From positions 1 to 7,151 of the forward strand of contig JAGWBG010000111.1 of the NCBI GenBank assembly GCA_021296015.1: a stretch of DNA of 7,151 bases, read 5' to 3'. Position numbers and translations under genes: made by a program. This DNA is from Dehalococcoidia bacterium. Lineage in GTDB: Bacteria > Chloroflexota > Dehalococcoidia > Lucifugimonadales > JAGWBF01. This document shows positions 5,835-7,151 of the stretch, piece after piece; within the stretch, counting starts at the first letter, position 1, and each line of letters begins with the position of its first letter. The notes below the pieces were generated by a model. It was not told where the DNA came from. It did not search any database and worked only from the letters and a program-made list of their open reading frames with translations.

Positions 5835-6371
5835 GTGTCCGTTCTTCCAATGCATATTGTTCCCGACTCCGTACTCAGAGAGAGGGCCAAGCGCGTGAGC
5901 AACATAAGCCCCTCTATCCAAAAGCTCATAGACGATATGATTGAGACGATGCGCGACTCCCATGGCGTCGGCCTCGCTGCTAATCAGGTAGGGGTACTTC
6001 AGCGAGTAATCGTAATTCAGCTACCCGATGACGAGGAGCCCCGGGTATTCATAAACCCTGAGCTAATCAAGCAGGAAGGGGAACGAGACGTAGAGGAGGG
6101 GTGCCTCAGCATACCCGGATACCGTGGTCTGGTCAAGCGGTCAGTCAAAGTAAAGGCCAAAGGCCTGGACCGCAAGGGCAAGGCGGTGCGAGTCAACGCC
6201 GATGAGCTTCTGGCACAAGCCCTTGAGCATGAAATTGACCACCTCAATGGCACCCTCTACATAGACCGTCTTGTGGACAGGACCAAGCTATGGAAAGAGG
6301 AGGCTGAAGAAGCGCCTCAGAACCAAGAAGAAAGGGAAGAGACTCCCGTAGAGGCTCAATATACCGGGTAA
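5835..6371 (+). CDS. def: Peptide deformylase
   Basis: This metalloenzyme removes the formyl group from the initiator methionine of nascent proteins at the ribosome exit. The 178-residue protein carries all three family motifs. Motif 1 is GVGLAANQVG (44-53) and motif 2 is EGCLS (88-92), with metal ligand Cys90. Motif 3 is QALEHEIDHLNG (128-139), with ligands His132 and His136 and catalytic Glu133. The N terminus, LPMHIVPDSVLRERAKRV, is the standard deformylase opening. After the catalytic core comes a charged, mostly acidic tail (about 154-178: KEEAEEAPQNQEEREE), which is probably unstructured. The GTG start at 5835 is chosen for its Shine-Dalgarno. The gene has its own strong promoter after priA. 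The common partner fmt is not next to it; a CCA-adding enzyme gene follows after 114 bp. The coding region ends in three consecutive in-frame stops (TAA TGA TAG). Confidence 0.96.
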   Translation: MSVLPMHIVPDSVLRERAKRVSNISPSIQKLIDDMIETMRDSHGVGLAANQVGVLQRVIVIQLPDDEEPRVFINPELIKQEGERDVEEGCLSIPGYRGLVKRSVKVKAKGLDRKGKAVRVNADELLAQALEHEIDHLNGTLYIDRLVDRTKLWKEEAEEAPQNQEEREETPVEAQYTG

Positions 6372-6418
6372 TGATAGCAACTAATCTGCAATCATCTCCC
6401 CTGGTAGCTACACACCCT

Positions 6419-6473
6419 TTCGCCTTGAACGGCGAACAGGCCTCTGGGCGCTACACCCCATCTGGAGGCGCCC
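6419..6473 (+). other. Hairpin-forming leader between def and the CCA enzyme gene
   Basis: Two stems can form in the 114-bp gap: TTCGCC-TTGAAC-GGCGAA (6419-6436), and GGGCGC (6446-6451) with GCGCCC (6468-6473). The second competes with an alternative pairing GCCTC (6440-6444) / GAGGC (6465-6469), stacked near TGGG (6445-6448) / CCCA (6457-6460). No T-run follows either, so these are not intrinsic terminators. No known riboswitch class is recognised. Confidence 0.3.
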
Positions 6474-6485
6474 CCGGCATATAGG

Positions 6486-7151
6486 ATGAATAATCTTTCC
6501 TCAGAAAACGCTGCCACCCTTCAGAAGCTTAACGAATTCTTCATCAGCCGATCAGTACCCGCTTTTCTTGTTGGTGGATACCTCAGGGATGCTTTGAGAG
6601 GCATCCCAAGCGTGGATATAGACATTGCCGTTCAAGGAGATGCCCTTTCTCTGGCAAAAGACATAGCCGATACCCTTTCGGCCTCCTACGTGCCCCTAAG
6701 CCCATCCCACAAAGTTGGAAGAATAGCCACGCCCCCAGTGCGGGGAGAGAACCGGAACGGCTCAATAATTGACGACCTTCCAAGACGAGACTTCAGCGTG
6801 GACGCCCTTGCCCTGGCATTGGAAAAGTGGGACACGCCGTCCTGGCAAGAGAGCATACTCGACCCTTTCGGCGGGCGTTCGGACCTCTCTAGGGGAGTAA
6901 TCAGGGCAATAAAGTCGTCGGTGTTCCAGGAAGACCCCGCCCGTCTCCTCAGAGGCGTGCGCCTAGCGGCCAAGCTCGGGTTCAAAATTCACCCTTCAAC
7001 GGCACGTCTCATCACTCGTGACGCCCATCTCATACTTTCAGCGTCGGGAGAGCGCGTGCGAGACGAATTTCTCGCAAATCTATCGCTAGATGGAGCCAAA
7101 GTCCACCTGGAAACGCTGGACGAACTGGGGCTCCTCTGCTGTATAATCTCG
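6486..7151 (+). CDS. cca: CCA tRNA nucleotidyltransferase / poly(A) polymerase family protein, N-terminal part, cut by window edge
   Basis: This class II nucleotidyltransferase probably adds CCA to tRNA 3' ends; some family members are poly(A) polymerases. The first 222 codons are present and the frame is still open at the edge (full proteins are about 400-480 residues). Visible motifs are FLVGGYLRDALRG (27-39), the metal-binding pair DID (44-46), DDLPRRDFSVDALA (96-109), LDPFGG (125-130) and the base-selecting EDPARLLRGVRLAAKLGF (149-166, EDxxR). GERVRDEF (188-195) and LDELGLL (211-217) follow. The stretch between DID and RRDF is only about 54 residues, shorter than usual, with the common DlxtxR-type element apparently missing. 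ATG 6486 is the likely start, though the AGG just before it is too close to act as a Shine-Dalgarno. The tRNA-Pro gene in this window lacks encoded CCA, which fits a CCA-adding role. Confidence 0.88.
   Translation, partial: MNNLSSENAATLQKLNEFFISRSVPAFLVGGYLRDALRGIPSVDIDIAVQGDALSLAKDIADTLSASYVPLSPSHKVGRIATPPVRGENRNGSIIDDLPRRDFSVDALALALEKWDTPSWQESILDPFGGRSDLSRGVIRAIKSSVFQEDPARLLRGVRLAAKLGFKIHPSTARLITRDAHLILSASGERVRDEFLANLSLDGAKVHLETLDELGLLCCIIS

Noticed and set aside
1..7151. CRISPR array, defence island, prophage or biosynthetic cluster
   Set aside because: No tandem repeat-spacer pattern, integrase, transposase, nuclease or toxin-like gene is visible. Every protein gene belongs to a well-known housekeeping family.

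Overview
The window is a stretch of ordinary bacterial chromosome carrying housekeeping genes. It is moderately G+C-rich by eye and gene-dense. Three of the eight protein genes start at or may use GTG (ccmB, def, possibly ccmA), and several lack a visible Shine-Dalgarno site. The PriA helicase motifs (AKGLHMPN, GLNLPDFRAGERAFQLLCQVAGRAGRG), the lone trmD-rplS pair and the priA-def adjacency resemble what I remember of Chloroflexota, in particular Dehalococcoidia/SAR202-type genomes. That placement is a tentative inference. The cytochrome c maturation genes imply a lineage with c-type cytochromes, so a respiring organism is more likely than an obligate organohalide respirer of the Dehalococcoides type.

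Left part (1-1014, minus strand): the start of ccmB, cut by the window edge, lies behind ccmA. Their stop and start codons overlap by one base (TAGTG). They encode the membrane and ATPase parts of the CcmAB transporter of System I cytochrome c maturation. A divergent intergenic region (1015-1137) separates them from a plus-strand tRNA-Pro(GGG) gene without encoded CCA. A MogA/MoaB-type molybdopterin gene follows the tRNA by only 16 bases.

Middle (1812-3042): trmD (tRNA m1G37 methyltransferase) and rplS (ribosomal protein L19) keep their classical order, but rpsP and rimM are not upstream. A MogA/MoaB gene sits there instead. rplS has its own candidate promoter and a good ribosome-binding site. 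Between rplS and priA lies about 165 bp of non-coding DNA. It contains a palindrome-rich block (3089-3184) that looks like a dispersed REP/MITE-type repeat.

Right part (3210-7151): priA (replication restart helicase), def (peptide deformylase, with the best promoter in the window) and the first 222 codons of a CCA-adding/poly(A) polymerase family gene. tRNA-Pro, trmD, rplS, def and the CCA enzyme all serve translation. The tRNA-Pro(GGG) gene is a likely substrate of two enzymes encoded here: TrmD (G37 next to a G36) and the CCA-adding enzyme (no encoded CCA). I find no convincing new biological system. The items most worth a second look are the repeat-like block before priA, the shortened catalytic segment of the CCA enzyme, the tRNA-moaB fusion transcript and the possibly leaderless ccmA start.
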